From NCBI RefSeq assembly GCF_000429945.1, contig NZ_AUCV01000054.1, positions 1 to 36,858 of the forward strand: DNA of 36,858 nt, read 5' to 3'. Under the pieces are notes generated by a model. It was not told the DNA's origin, did not search any database, and was given only the letters and a program-made list of their open reading frames with translations. Shown here one piece after another: positions 17,928-26,437 of this stretch (its first letter is position 1; the number at the start of each line of letters is the position of its first letter). Both the position numbers and the translations under genes were made by a program. The DNA comes from Desulfogranum japonicum DSM 18378 (lineage in GTDB: Bacteria; Desulfobacterota; Desulfobulbia; Desulfobulbales; Desulfobulbaceae).

Positions 17928-18046
17928 AATATCCTCCTGTAGTTTCTTACAATTAGCAGTCAAAATATTACAACGTTCAGCTCAGGTATAATCCAATACG
18001 CTGTGCCGGCCTGATTGCGGAAATCTCAGGCATCCTATAACCAGTT

Positions 18047-18077
18047 ACAAATACAGGGGAGTTTCACATGTATTTGT
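18047..18077. terminator. Hairpin between the SIMPL and UPF0173 genes
   Basis: ACAAATACA (18047-18055) and TGTATTTGT (18069-18077) form a perfect 9-bp stem with a 13-base loop. AGGGGA directly after the left arm and TCCCCT directly after the right arm look like a second, offset pairing. It may terminate the SIMPL transcript or belong to a decayed repeat, as it adjoins the short repeat at 18084. Confidence 0.4.
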
Positions 18078-18083
18078 TCCCCT

Positions 18084-18096
18084 TATGAGTAGTTAC
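18084..18096 (-). repeat. Short dispersed repeat GTAACTACTCA, copy 3
   Basis: Read on the minus strand this is GTAACTACTCATA, sharing 11 bases with the copies at 4448 and 17044. It directly follows the hairpin at 18047-18077. Confidence 0.4.
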
Positions 18097-18189
18097 ACGA
18101 ATTCCTCTAAAAAATATATGTAGTTCTTATTTCATATGGCCCTGGAATGCCGAGCAGATGCGCCTTTAACACCTCTCTTTTTCCACAAA

Positions 18190-18912
18190 TTAATTTACCA
18201 GGTAGTACTCAATGGTAGAGACAACTCGAACCTGTTTTATATGCGCTGTACTGCTGTCTCTGTTACGGATGCTGAACTGTCCCTGAGAAGCTCTTTTAAT
18301 TGTTCCTAGACGGCTTTCTGAATCTGCTGCGAATTTCTCTGCCACCTGTCGTGCTTTTTTGGTAGCTTCCTCTATCATCTCAGGTTTGAGATCATTCAAT
18401 CCGGTAAAAACATAATCCGGCTTTTTATCATAACCTCCTCCAGCAAGAACAATTCCCATTTTCCCCAACTCAGAAACTGAACTCATCAACTTTCGTACTA
18501 CCTCAACCTTCTCACTGTATACGGTTATTGTCTGGGAAGCTGTGAAGCGATAATCAACGGCCCCGTTGTTTGAATATTGTTGTGCTAATTTGTCTGTAAC
18601 CGTTGGTACATTGTTGGTGATTTCCTCTTTGGACAAACCATGATCAAGCAGATACTGTGTAATTTTTTGAGCATTCCCTTCCATTTTTGTATAAAGAGAT
18701 GCAATATCGTTTTCTGCAACACTATAGCTGACCGGCCAGATAACGATATTGGCAGGCACCTCTCTTTCTGCCAGACCTTTGACAACAACTGTACGATCAT
18801 ACTCTTTGAATGCAACAATTCCATTGGTAAAAAAAGACCCCAGCGCTATCGCGCCAAGAACAATGGAAATACCCAATATCGAAGCTCCCTTTGTGCTTAT
18901 CGATGTGTTCAT
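18190..18912 (-). CDS. SIMPL domain (DUF541, YggE-like) envelope protein
   Basis: The 240-residue protein has an N-terminal membrane anchor or signal segment (about residues 11-33) and then a SIMPL domain. The latter shows the typical opening TVVVKGLAEREVPAN, the central TASQTITVYSEKVE and the late segment IEEATKKARQVAEKFA. GAGGGGG sits just before the ATG. YggE-like proteins are periplasmic or outer-membrane-associated and have been linked to oxidative stress protection, but no enzyme activity is known. It is a single gene reading away from the radical SAM operon, with a 422-base divergent region between them. Confidence 0.88.
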   Translation of the reverse strand: MNTSISTKGASILGISIVLGAIALGSFFTNGIVAFKEYDRTVVVKGLAEREVPANIVIWPVSYSVAENDIASLYTKMEGNAQKITQYLLDHGLSKEEITNNVPTVTDKLAQQYSNNGAVDYRFTASQTITVYSEKVEVVRKLMSSVSELGKMGIVLAGGGYDKKPDYVFTGLNDLKPEMIEEATKKARQVAEKFAADSESRLGTIKRASQGQFSIRNRDSSTAHIKQVRVVSTIEYYLVN

Positions 18913-18980
18913 TTTTACCCCCTCGAAAAGGCCAATGCCTCCTTATACAGGAAATGAAATATTGTGTGATACAAACAGAT

Positions 18981-19010
18981 TTGAAATATTCATTGCCACT
19001 ATAGTATAAT
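18981..19010 (+). promoter_or_regulatory. Sigma-70-type promoter for the radical SAM operon
   Basis: TTGAAA (18981-18986) and TATAAT (19005-19010) are spaced by 18 bases and face the radical SAM gene. This is the best -35/-10 pair in the divergent region. It would give a leader of roughly 315 bases, in which no gene or known riboswitch is seen. A small inverted pair, GAGGA and TCCTC (about 19302-19320), lies just before the start codon and could occlude translation. Confidence 0.45.
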
Positions 19011-19334
19011 ATTTCTACCTTTATATTGAGCAGCGAGACGTACTTTCACAAAACAATTACAAAAAACCAACAAAAATAAGACTTGGAAATGGTTTTAAAG
19101 AGCTTGGCAATACCTATCCATCAATGATCTTTTCCCCAGTTTTTGCATTCTATTCAACACTATATTCCCATACTACTACACATATGTCTGCAATAAAGTT
19201 TTGAACAGCTTGAAGATATGATCGTGAAAAATCCATGGTAGTACCTGTAACCTATTTCCCTAACTGTACATCGAGAATGTACTTACTCACTCATTCCAGG
19301 GAGAGGATAAGTCCCGTCCTCCATTCACAGTGTT

Positions 19335-21134
19335 ATGGAATTTAAAAAACTCATCCACCTCCTGTATGTGCCAACCCAGTTTTGCAACATGAGTTGTCAG
19401 TACTGTTATTTAGGGGATTTAACAGAAACACAACCTGATACCACAACAATATTAGGTACACTGCATACAGCACTGGAACAACTTTTGTTGCATGGATACC
19501 TCCCCTTTAACCTCTCTTTCCATGGCGGAGAGGTAACCACCCTTTCCTCCGAAGTCCTTGACAGCCTGTTTCATACGGCCGCAAAGCACTATTCCCAATA
19601 TGGCAGTCAGATACATGCTCAGGGATTTCGAGTCAATCCACCGCACATTAAAACCAACCTGCTAACATTTCAAAAGCACTGGGATGTACTTGTCAAACAC
19701 CAGGTCTCAATCAGCGGCAGCGTGGACCTGCCATTACGCCTGCACGAACGGTTTCGCCGCGACAAAGGCGGCAACAGTACTCTGCAACGCACCCTGGAAA
19801 ATCTTCAAGCCCTGGCAGCGTATCCATATAACAAAAAAATTTCCTGCGTTGTAACCCGAGCCCATCTCGAGGCGGTGGACGAATTCATTGATGCCATTAA
19901 ATACCTGCATTACGACATTGGACTGGATATGAGCCGTTTTAACGTCATGTTTGGGTTTCATTCCCATAAAAACAATGACAAATTTCACAACCAGGTCCCA
20001 GGCACCGAGATGCTGACCCAGCTGGAACAGGTAGATTTTTACCATGCACTGAAACAGGCTTTTTTACGAACTCCCCTGGAAAACGCCTTTAAAAATGAAT
20101 GGTTTAAAGAGTTTACACCTGACTTCTGTTGTTCTTCCGTTAACTGCGGAGATAAATTCTTTCTCCTCCAATCCGATGGAAGCGTTTTCAGCTGTCCCCG
20201 CGGCCAATCATCAAAGCAGTACTGTTACGGCAATATATACGAAGAAGACATAGAAACCATTATGCACAATGGTGAAAACACTATCGAACGTAACGAAAAT
20301 CTCTTGTTCATCGCTGATACCTGCATGATCTGTGAATACCTGCATCTCTGTAACCTGGGCTGTACCTTTGTTCGGCAGGAAACCAATCTGCAAAAAAGTT
20401 ATACATGCCTGTTGCAGAGAGAATTATACCACGACAATCCTGATCGCTACCCTTCCATGGCTGCGGCGGAGATAGAGAACTATGCACGACATTTCCTGCT
20501 GAGAAACAACCTGCAAAAACTTCACAAGGTGCATACCCAAAAGCAGCGTTTTCTTACCCCTGAGTTGAATGAAAAAGAAAACTGGCTCAGTGAAATCATC
20601 CAACGGGACACGGTGTTACAGGATATCTATGGTGACGGCCTTTTTTTACTCAACGTCAATGACGTGAACTACCGCCTGCGATCAGCCATCCTAAAAAATG
20701 AGGCAGATATCGAGGTACTGGACAGCAACAGTCAGGTTATACTTGGAGTGCGAAACGATATTTTCAGCCTGGCCTGTAACGACGAGATAAACAACTACCT
20801 GCATCTCATGCTGCTCCGTGATACCACTGTCAAGTACGGTGATGAGCAGCGTACCAAGCAGGAACATATTTTTGATTATTCCGTGTATAGAAATATCTTT
20901 CTGAGCGCCTCAGAAGAGGTAGACGGCTATTTCCTGTTTGATATTTCCCAGATACTCATCAATCATTCATACTGGTATCTGGATGGGATAAAAAACAACC
21001 TTTTTTTTACAACCAAGGCGCTCCGGGAATATCATTACACCAAGCAAAAAAAGAACGCGTTCTACCACATCCAGGCAATTAACCTGCCTTTCCATAATAT
21101 TGAATTCTTTTGGAACAGGAATACATCAGTATGA
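19335..21134 (+). CDS. Radical SAM/SPASM peptide maturase, probable RiPP-modifying enzyme
   Basis: The 599-residue protein carries the radical SAM cluster motif CNMSCQYC (Cys17, 21, 24), which binds the [4Fe-4S] cluster that cleaves S-adenosylmethionine. The FHGGE motif (62-66) helps bind SAM. A SPASM region with auxiliary-cluster cysteines follows: Cys271, Cys287, then CMICEYLHLCNLGC (Cys330, 333, 339, 343) and Cys358. SPASM enzymes of this size usually modify peptides by crosslinking, epimerisation or thioether formation. The last 230 residues match nothing I recognise and may hold a substrate-binding part. Its TGA overlaps the ATG of the poly-Asn protein (ATGA at 21131-21134), so enzyme and likely substrate are translated together. 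No clear ribosome binding site precedes the start. Confidence 0.82.
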   Translation: MEFKKLIHLLYVPTQFCNMSCQYCYLGDLTETQPDTTTILGTLHTALEQLLLHGYLPFNLSFHGGEVTTLSSEVLDSLFHTAAKHYSQYGSQIHAQGFRVNPPHIKTNLLTFQKHWDVLVKHQVSISGSVDLPLRLHERFRRDKGGNSTLQRTLENLQALAAYPYNKKISCVVTRAHLEAVDEFIDAIKYLHYDIGLDMSRFNVMFGFHSHKNNDKFHNQVPGTEMLTQLEQVDFYHALKQAFLRTPLENAFKNEWFKEFTPDFCCSSVNCGDKFFLLQSDGSVFSCPRGQSSKQYCYGNIYEEDIETIMHNGENTIERNENLLFIADTCMICEYLHLCNLGCTFVRQETNLQKSYTCLLQRELYHDNPDRYPSMAAAEIENYARHFLLRNNLQKLHKVHTQKQRFLTPELNEKENWLSEIIQRDTVLQDIYGDGLFLLNVNDVNYRLRSAILKNEADIEVLDSNSQVILGVRNDIFSLACNDEINNYLHLMLLRDTTVKYGDEQRTKQEHIFDYSVYRNIFLSASEEVDGYFLFDISQILINHSYWYLDGIKNNLFFTTKALREYHYTKQKKNAFYHIQAINLPFHNIEFFWNRNTSV

Positions 21135-21517
21135 ATACAGAAACCGTCCTGCACGATAATAAATTACGAGTGTATCTCACCCAGACCGGCATCAAGAACG
21201 CTGACAATGCCAGACAGATCATCCAGACACACTTTACTGACCACGCCACAGAATATCCATATGTTCTGTTTCGCAATAACTCATTGTATCTGTTTACAAC
21301 TTCCGGCCTGCTCATGGTGGAATCCATGCGCAGCAAAAACGGAGCGAATTATCTGCGTTTTGACGGTGAAAAGATAACCCAACTGGAAGCGGAATACTAT
21401 CTTGGACCGGATTCCGGCGTTGCCAAAGGTAGTGGAGGGATAATCCCCGGTGGAAGCAATAACAACAATAATAATAACAACAACAATAATAACGGTAATA
21501 ATAACAATAACGGATGA
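21131..21517 (+). CDS. Candidate RiPP precursor with C-terminal poly-asparagine tail
   Basis: The 128-residue protein has an ordered N-terminal part (about 1-92) and a Gly-rich linker (93-108: GPDSGVAKGSGGIIPG). The tail is Ser109, twelve Asn (110-121), Gly122, five Asn (123-127) and Gly128. The layout of folded leader, Gly-rich junction and low-complexity core is what a peptide substrate of a radical SAM/SPASM enzyme looks like. It has no Cys at all and no aromatic residue in the tail, so thioether or cyclophane products are unlikely. Asn epimerisation, hydroxylation or backbone cleavage remain possible. The tail uses nine AAT and eight AAC codons. The gene overlaps both neighbours by ATGA. 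AGGA lies ten bases before the start. I know no described family with this tail; modification is inferred. Confidence 0.72.
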   Translation: MNTETVLHDNKLRVYLTQTGIKNADNARQIIQTHFTDHATEYPYVLFRNNSLYLFTTSGLLMVESMRSKNGANYLRFDGEKITQLEAEYYLGPDSGVAKGSGGIIPGGSNNNNNNNNNNNNGNNNNNG

Positions 21518-22386
21518 ATGGAATGAAAAGGTACCTGACCACGATCCTTGGCAGAATCTTCATACATAGTGTAGCAACGGTACTTCTTACGCTCTTTGTC
21601 TGGCAAAAATTCGAAGGGTATTATCATACCAAGGGGCCTGTTGCAGGATTTTTCCCATATCTCATTGTGGTGATACTGATCTGTTATGCCTGGCGTCAGT
21701 TCTCACGCATATCCACGTATCGAACCAGAATAAAAATGGCACAGCATCCAGCCGCCTTCAGCCCCGACAAGATTGATTGTTATGTCAGCGTACAGGGAAC
21801 GTTGCTTGGTGAAAACATTCATGTTTCGCCTCTCAAAGGAGAACCATGCGCGTATTACCGCTCTGAAATATTTGCTGAGTGGGAAACCAAAAAGAGGAAA
21901 CCGAACCGCGGGATGGAAACCCAACGCAAGCCACTGCTGAAGGATTCTTCTGCAGATGAACTGAAAATTTTGGTACAGGATCAGCCTGTCTATGTACGGA
22001 CAACAGATTTCCCACAAAAATGGATGCAATTACGGACCTATGAAAAAACCAGGGAAAAATGTCCTGCCCAGATCATTCAATCTGAAAAAAGCAAATATAA
22101 AAAATATCAGGTATATGAATCTTATGCCTGCAATGGCGACAGCATAATGGCTCAAGGCAAACTCACCAGGTTTACCGATGGTCGGCTCTTCATTGTGCCC
22201 AGCGGTCTGCATTCATACCCCTCGTTTATCATCAGCAAGGTAAAACGCACTCGCGGCGCCCAACTGGTAAAAGAAATTGTTGGTGAAGCGATGAATATGG
22301 CGACGATAAAACGCCTCGATGCCTGGATGCTTGTTATTAACGCGATTCTGCTTCTATACATCTCTACAACAGGTCACCAGGGATAA
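21514..22386 (+). CDS. GIDE-domain-like membrane protein
   Basis: The 290-residue protein has two N-terminal transmembrane helices (about 17-31 and 45-61), a soluble domain (about 80-260) and a C-terminal helix (about 269-286). The motif VSPLKGEPCAYYRSE (104-118) closely resembles the GIDE domain of MULAN-type membrane proteins, 'SP(L/V)(S/T)G-x-PCVYYR-x-(E/R)'. Later segments (VYVRTTDF; YESYACNGDSIMAQGKL) fit its second half. Bacterial GIDE proteins lack the RING finger, so ubiquitin ligase activity is not expected and the role is unknown. As third gene of the operon, starting by ATGA overlap at 21514, it may anchor, present or export the product. A second Met nine bases downstream is an alternative start. 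Confidence 0.6.
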   Translation: MNGMKRYLTTILGRIFIHSVATVLLTLFVWQKFEGYYHTKGPVAGFFPYLIVVILICYAWRQFSRISTYRTRIKMAQHPAAFSPDKIDCYVSVQGTLLGENIHVSPLKGEPCAYYRSEIFAEWETKKRKPNRGMETQRKPLLKDSSADELKILVQDQPVYVRTTDFPQKWMQLRTYEKTREKCPAQIIQSEKSKYKKYQVYESYACNGDSIMAQGKLTRFTDGRLFIVPSGLHSYPSFIISKVKRTRGAQLVKEIVGEAMNMATIKRLDAWMLVINAILLLYISTTGHQG

Positions 22387-22427
22387 CATGAGGGAGCACA
22401 AGGCCCCCCATGTCTTTGCTCCAAATA

Positions 22428-23552
22428 TCAATGGGTAAATAAGGGTAAATGCTTGGCAGACATTTTATACAGAAAAACGCCTATGGAGACAACTCCGAGA
22501 GATACCACAAACTCTTTCCATGATGGGGAATAAGACATCCCTCTCCAAGTGTTGTAACTCTCCATGCTGAACAGGCAAACATTCATCCTATTCAGCAGTA
22601 CCCCGACAATTACCAGAACATTAACAGAAAAAATAACCCTCGTGTTCTGACGATACTTTTTCACAGCCAGAATACAAAGAGGTAAAATCACTCCCACGAG
22701 CATCTCCAGAAGGTACATATTTCCTTCAACAGAGCCATCGAATGCCATGCCCGGGCTTGCCACAGCAAAGAGTTGATATAATTTGAGGCACAGATAAAAC
22801 CCCAGGACAATCATTACTCCCCTGGCCAACCCAAAATAGATTTCCTTGTCGACTTTGTGATGTAAAAACTTCTGGCTTAAAGCAGTCTCAAAGCTCACCA
22901 TTGAAAGCCCCATGGCAACCGCAGAAACAAGAAAATGAAAGGGCAGTTTCGTATCCCACCAAAGTGACGACATCTTGCTTGGAGCGATCAAAAACACCGC
23001 ACCCAGTGACGATTGATGCAGGGTGGAAAGCATTACCCCAAAAATAACCGCCCCAATCATTATTTTCCCTACAGCCCTGCGTGCCTTTTCCCAACCAAGA
23101 CGCTCAAACAGCATGGGACTGAATTCAAGCCCCAATGTTGTGGTGTAAAAAATCACATGCATGGCAACAACCCACATGACCGAATGATACTGCCACATTA
23201 TGGAAGGATGCCATAGACGAAAAGGATGACCAATATCAAGAAACAAGGCCAGTACCGCCATGAGATACCCCAGAAAGGCCGTGAGAATAGCTGGCCGAAC
23301 AATGGGGCGATATTTTTTCCAGTTAAACAGGTACACGGCACAGGCGATAATAAAACCACCGGCGGCCATGGCCACACCACCAAGCACATCCAGCCCCAGC
23401 CAGAATCCCCATGGATACACATCATTCAGGTTGGTAGTTGCTCCCAGGCCGTTTATCATTCGGTATACACCAACCCCCACTCCAAAAATGATCAGGAGCA
23501 TCATAACAATGGTTGCAGGTGTCCAGGTCTTTATTGCAGGATTTGATTCCAT
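22428..23552 (-). CDS. hybB: Hydrogenase cytochrome b-type membrane subunit HybB (NrfD-like)
   Basis: The 374-residue, strongly hydrophobic protein has about ten transmembrane helices and the NrfD/HybB pattern. It opens with TIVMMLLIIFGVGVGVYR, followed by LNDVYPWGFWLGLDVLGGVAMAAGGF and DIGHPFRLWHPSIMWQYHS. Members carry electrons from the periplasmic Fe-S subunit to quinone and contain no haem. It is the last gene of hybO-hybA-hybC-hybB, 80 bases after hybC. GAGGTGAAAG precedes the ATG. It ends 41 bases from the convergent GIDE-like gene. Confidence 0.92.
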   Translation of the reverse strand: MESNPAIKTWTPATIVMMLLIIFGVGVGVYRMINGLGATTNLNDVYPWGFWLGLDVLGGVAMAAGGFIIACAVYLFNWKKYRPIVRPAILTAFLGYLMAVLALFLDIGHPFRLWHPSIMWQYHSVMWVVAMHVIFYTTTLGLEFSPMLFERLGWEKARRAVGKIMIGAVIFGVMLSTLHQSSLGAVFLIAPSKMSSLWWDTKLPFHFLVSAVAMGLSMVSFETALSQKFLHHKVDKEIYFGLARGVMIVLGFYLCLKLYQLFAVASPGMAFDGSVEGNMYLLEMLVGVILPLCILAVKKYRQNTRVIFSVNVLVIVGVLLNRMNVCLFSMESYNTWRGMSYSPSWKEFVVSLGVVSIGVFLYKMSAKHLPLFTH

Positions 23553-23632
23553 TTTCTTTCACCTCACATGCAAAATTGCGTGGAAGATCAATAAACCAGC
23601 ATCCACAGAGGAAGATTCCATCCCGAATGCGG

Positions 23633-25333
23633 TTACAAGACTTTGACCTTTGAAAGGGGAATATTCTTCCCATCCACCAGATGAATGGCACATGCCAGGC
23701 ATGGATCAAAGGAATGCACTGTACGCAGCACCTCAAGGGGCAATTCTGCGTCAGCAATGGGGTTACCTAGCAGGGATGCCTCATAGGGACCGAGTTCATC
23801 GCCATCGTTTCGTGGCCCGGCGTTCCAGGTAGACGGCACAACTGCCTGGTAATTTTTTATTTTCCCATTCTCGATCACGATCCAGTGGGAAAGGGTTCCC
23901 CTGGGAGCTTCATGAAAACCGACACCACGCTGTTCCCCGGAAGGGAATACAGGTGGATTAAAGGTGGCCATATCACCTTTGCCGATATTATCAATCAAGG
24001 CCTGCCACTGTACACCCATGGTATCGTAGAGCACGGCACAGCGGATAACCCTTGCCGCGATTCTGCCGATGGTTGAATGCAGCGCATCAATGCCCACAGA
24101 GGTTCCGGCAAGCTTACTCACTGTCTGCAGTGCCGCATCGACATAGCCTTTGGTTGGACCATGGCCAGCAAGATACATAGCCAGCACATTGGCTAACGGG
24201 CCAACTTGTGCAGGTTTATCCCTATAAGTCGGGGCCTTGACCCATGAATACTTACTCTCATAATCATATCCGGTATAGTTGGGCTCAGTGTCCTCTTCAA
24301 AGGGTGAGCGATTCCATTCACCATCATACCATGCATGTTTTATGCTCTCCTTAATGTCGTCGTACAGCGTGTTTTCCCTGTGGGTGGCTATTGACTCAAA
24401 CTTGCTCACATCCCCGTTCGGAATATAACCTCCCGGCAGGTCATACATGGTTCCCTTGGAATCCATGGGCATATCCGGTACAGAAAAGTAGTTCAGCACT
24501 CCTGCGCCATACCCGGTCCAGTCAGCATAGTTTGCCCCCACGGCCGCCATATCGGTAAACATGGCCTGTTTGATAAAATCTCCGACTTCATCAATCAGTG
24601 TTTTAATATTGAAGAGCTTCTCCAGGGTCAGTGTGGATGGGCTGTCCGGGTTAATCGGATTAGTCACTCCGCCCACTGCAAGATTCTGTACATGGGGGGT
24701 TTTGCTTCCCAGGATTGCCACTACCTGGTTAATTTTTCGTTGATATTCAAGAGCCTGTAGATAATGTGTTGCAGCCAGCAGGTTTACTTCAGGAGAAAGT
24801 TTCATTGCAGGATGTCCCCAGTAGCCGCTGGCAAAAATTCCCAACTGACCGCTGGCAACAAATTTCTTCAGCCGATCCTGTACACCTTTGATTTCCTGCA
24901 CACTGTTCCGCTTCCATCCGGAAAGCTGCTGCCCAAGTTTGGCTGCAGCCAGCGCATCGGCTTTGGTGGCAGAAACAATATCCACCCAGTCCAATGCACA
25001 GAGTTGATAGAAATGCACTATATGATCATGAATACCATGCCCTGCCATAATCAAATTTCTGATATAGTGGGCATTCACAGGTATTTCCAAATCCAGTGCA
25101 TCTTCAACAGCTCTGACCGAAGCCATGGCATGCACCGTGGTACACACACCGCAGATCCGCTGTGTATATGCCCAGGCATCCCGTGGATCCCTGCCCTTTA
25201 AAATAATCTCGATGCCGCGCCACATCTGCCCGGAAGACCAGGCATTCACCACCTTGCCATTATCCACTTCGCAATCAATTCGCAGATGTCCCTCGATTCT
25301 GGTTACGGGATCTATGGTAATTTTTTTGGCCAT
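23633..25333 (-). CDS. hybC: [NiFe] hydrogenase large subunit
   Basis: The 566-residue catalytic subunit opens with the family start KKITIDPVTRIEGHLR. The N-terminal nickel ligands are in RICGVC (Cys61, Cys64) and the C-terminal ones in DPCLACAIH (Cys545, Cys548). Maturation by a HybD-type protease would cut after His551 and remove the last 15 residues. It oxidises H2 in the periplasm after being carried through the Tat system by the small subunit. All four cysteine ligands are standard; there is no selenocysteine. AAAGGAG lies a few bases before the ATG. Here it comes before hybB, whereas the E. coli order is hybOABC. Confidence 0.96.
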   Translation of the reverse strand: MAKKITIDPVTRIEGHLRIDCEVDNGKVVNAWSSGQMWRGIEIILKGRDPRDAWAYTQRICGVCTTVHAMASVRAVEDALDLEIPVNAHYIRNLIMAGHGIHDHIVHFYQLCALDWVDIVSATKADALAAAKLGQQLSGWKRNSVQEIKGVQDRLKKFVASGQLGIFASGYWGHPAMKLSPEVNLLAATHYLQALEYQRKINQVVAILGSKTPHVQNLAVGGVTNPINPDSPSTLTLEKLFNIKTLIDEVGDFIKQAMFTDMAAVGANYADWTGYGAGVLNYFSVPDMPMDSKGTMYDLPGGYIPNGDVSKFESIATHRENTLYDDIKESIKHAWYDGEWNRSPFEEDTEPNYTGYDYESKYSWVKAPTYRDKPAQVGPLANVLAMYLAGHGPTKGYVDAALQTVSKLAGTSVGIDALHSTIGRIAARVIRCAVLYDTMGVQWQALIDNIGKGDMATFNPPVFPSGEQRGVGFHEAPRGTLSHWIVIENGKIKNYQAVVPSTWNAGPRNDGDELGPYEASLLGNPIADAELPLEVLRTVHSFDPCLACAIHLVDGKNIPLSKVKVL

Positions 25334-25416
25334 ACTATCTCTCCTTTACGAGCTCCTTGCAAGGCACTTGATCCCTGCAGGTTATATGCGTATGCACTCT
25401 CCACCGACGCGGTATG

Positions 25417-26412
25417 TTACTTATCCCTGTCTTTTTCCTTATCCAGTTTCTGGGTTACAATCCGACATGCAGTACCGGCCACAAGCAAGGCCCCGATCAA
25501 CTGGGGCACATGACTGACATAACTCCATGTATATTCGGGATAAATCTGATTGGTAATACGTGGATTAAATCCAAGTTTATCGAATTCCACACCGGCCAGA
25601 AACATGTATTGGGTGCCTCCTGCTTCATCCAGGCCGTAAATATGGTCAACATACTCTGGTACAACTTGTTCCGTTGTCTTGCCATGTTCAATGTGGTTAA
25701 CCGGATAGGCATAGGTATCGCCAGGTTTCAGAGCCAGACGCCGCGCTGCTTCCTCTCGCAAATCTTTCACTTTACCAAAGAGTGAAGCGCCTGTCGGACA
25801 GGCTTCACAGCATGCCGAATAACTGCCCTGGGCATAGCGATGGTTACACAGTTGGCATTTTACTACAGACGGAGACGCCTTCTCCCACTCATACATGGGA
25901 ATACCAAAAGGACAGGCCACCTGACAGTATCTGCAGCCAAAACATCTGTTTTTATTATAGGTGACGATTCCCGAGTCCGGATCCTTTTGCAGAGCAGCCA
26001 CAGGACATACCGACACGCAGGCAGGATTCACACAATGGAGACAATGCTGCTTGATAAATGAAAATACTCCCCCTTGAGCATCTGAGTTTTCTCTATATGC
26101 CTTAATCACGCAGAGGGTATCCGCTGAAAGACCAGTCGGAGCGTCATATTTCTTTTCTTCTCCTTCATATTCATAGGGAATTTTGCCCGCAGTCTCCCTA
26201 TGGTAGAGCGCTCCCCCAGGCTCTGAATTCGCCTTTTTACAGTTGACCATACAAGACATGCAACCGATACAGAGTGTTGCGTCGTAAAGAATCCCCACAG
26301 CATCCCGGGGCAATTCTTTCGCATCAGCCCTGTTTCCCACATTGGCTTCCGCAGCCAGCATCAGCCCTGTGCCAGCGGAAAATTTCAGAAAATCCCTTCT
26401 ATTGATAGCCAT
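25417..26412 (-). CDS. hybA: Hydrogenase Fe-S electron-transfer subunit HybA
   Basis: The start is set at 26412 (MAINRRDFLKF), 25 codons inside the longest frame, because it puts the Tat motif RRDFLK at residues 5-10. The 331-residue protein has four Cys-rich ferredoxin-type clusters: CIGCMSCMVNC, CLHCVNPACVSVCP, CFGCRYCQVACP, and CQLC with CCEACP. A C-terminal helix (about 300-320: PQLIGALLVAGTACRIV) anchors it. HybA passes electrons from the small subunit to HybB. It lies 25 bases after hybO and 83 bases before hybC. Confidence 0.93.
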   Translation of the reverse strand: MAINRRDFLKFSAGTGLMLAAEANVGNRADAKELPRDAVGILYDATLCIGCMSCMVNCKKANSEPGGALYHRETAGKIPYEYEGEEKKYDAPTGLSADTLCVIKAYRENSDAQGGVFSFIKQHCLHCVNPACVSVCPVAALQKDPDSGIVTYNKNRCFGCRYCQVACPFGIPMYEWEKASPSVVKCQLCNHRYAQGSYSACCEACPTGASLFGKVKDLREEAARRLALKPGDTYAYPVNHIEHGKTTEQVVPEYVDHIYGLDEAGGTQYMFLAGVEFDKLGFNPRITNQIYPEYTWSYVSHVPQLIGALLVAGTACRIVTQKLDKEKDRDK

Positions 26413-26437
26413 GCAACTCAACTCCCGCGTTGAAGGT

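Noticed and set aside
21460-21513. Poly-Asn tail as a sequencing or slippage artefact
   Set aside because: Synonymous codons are mixed, the frame is kept, and the stop codon overlaps the next start precisely.
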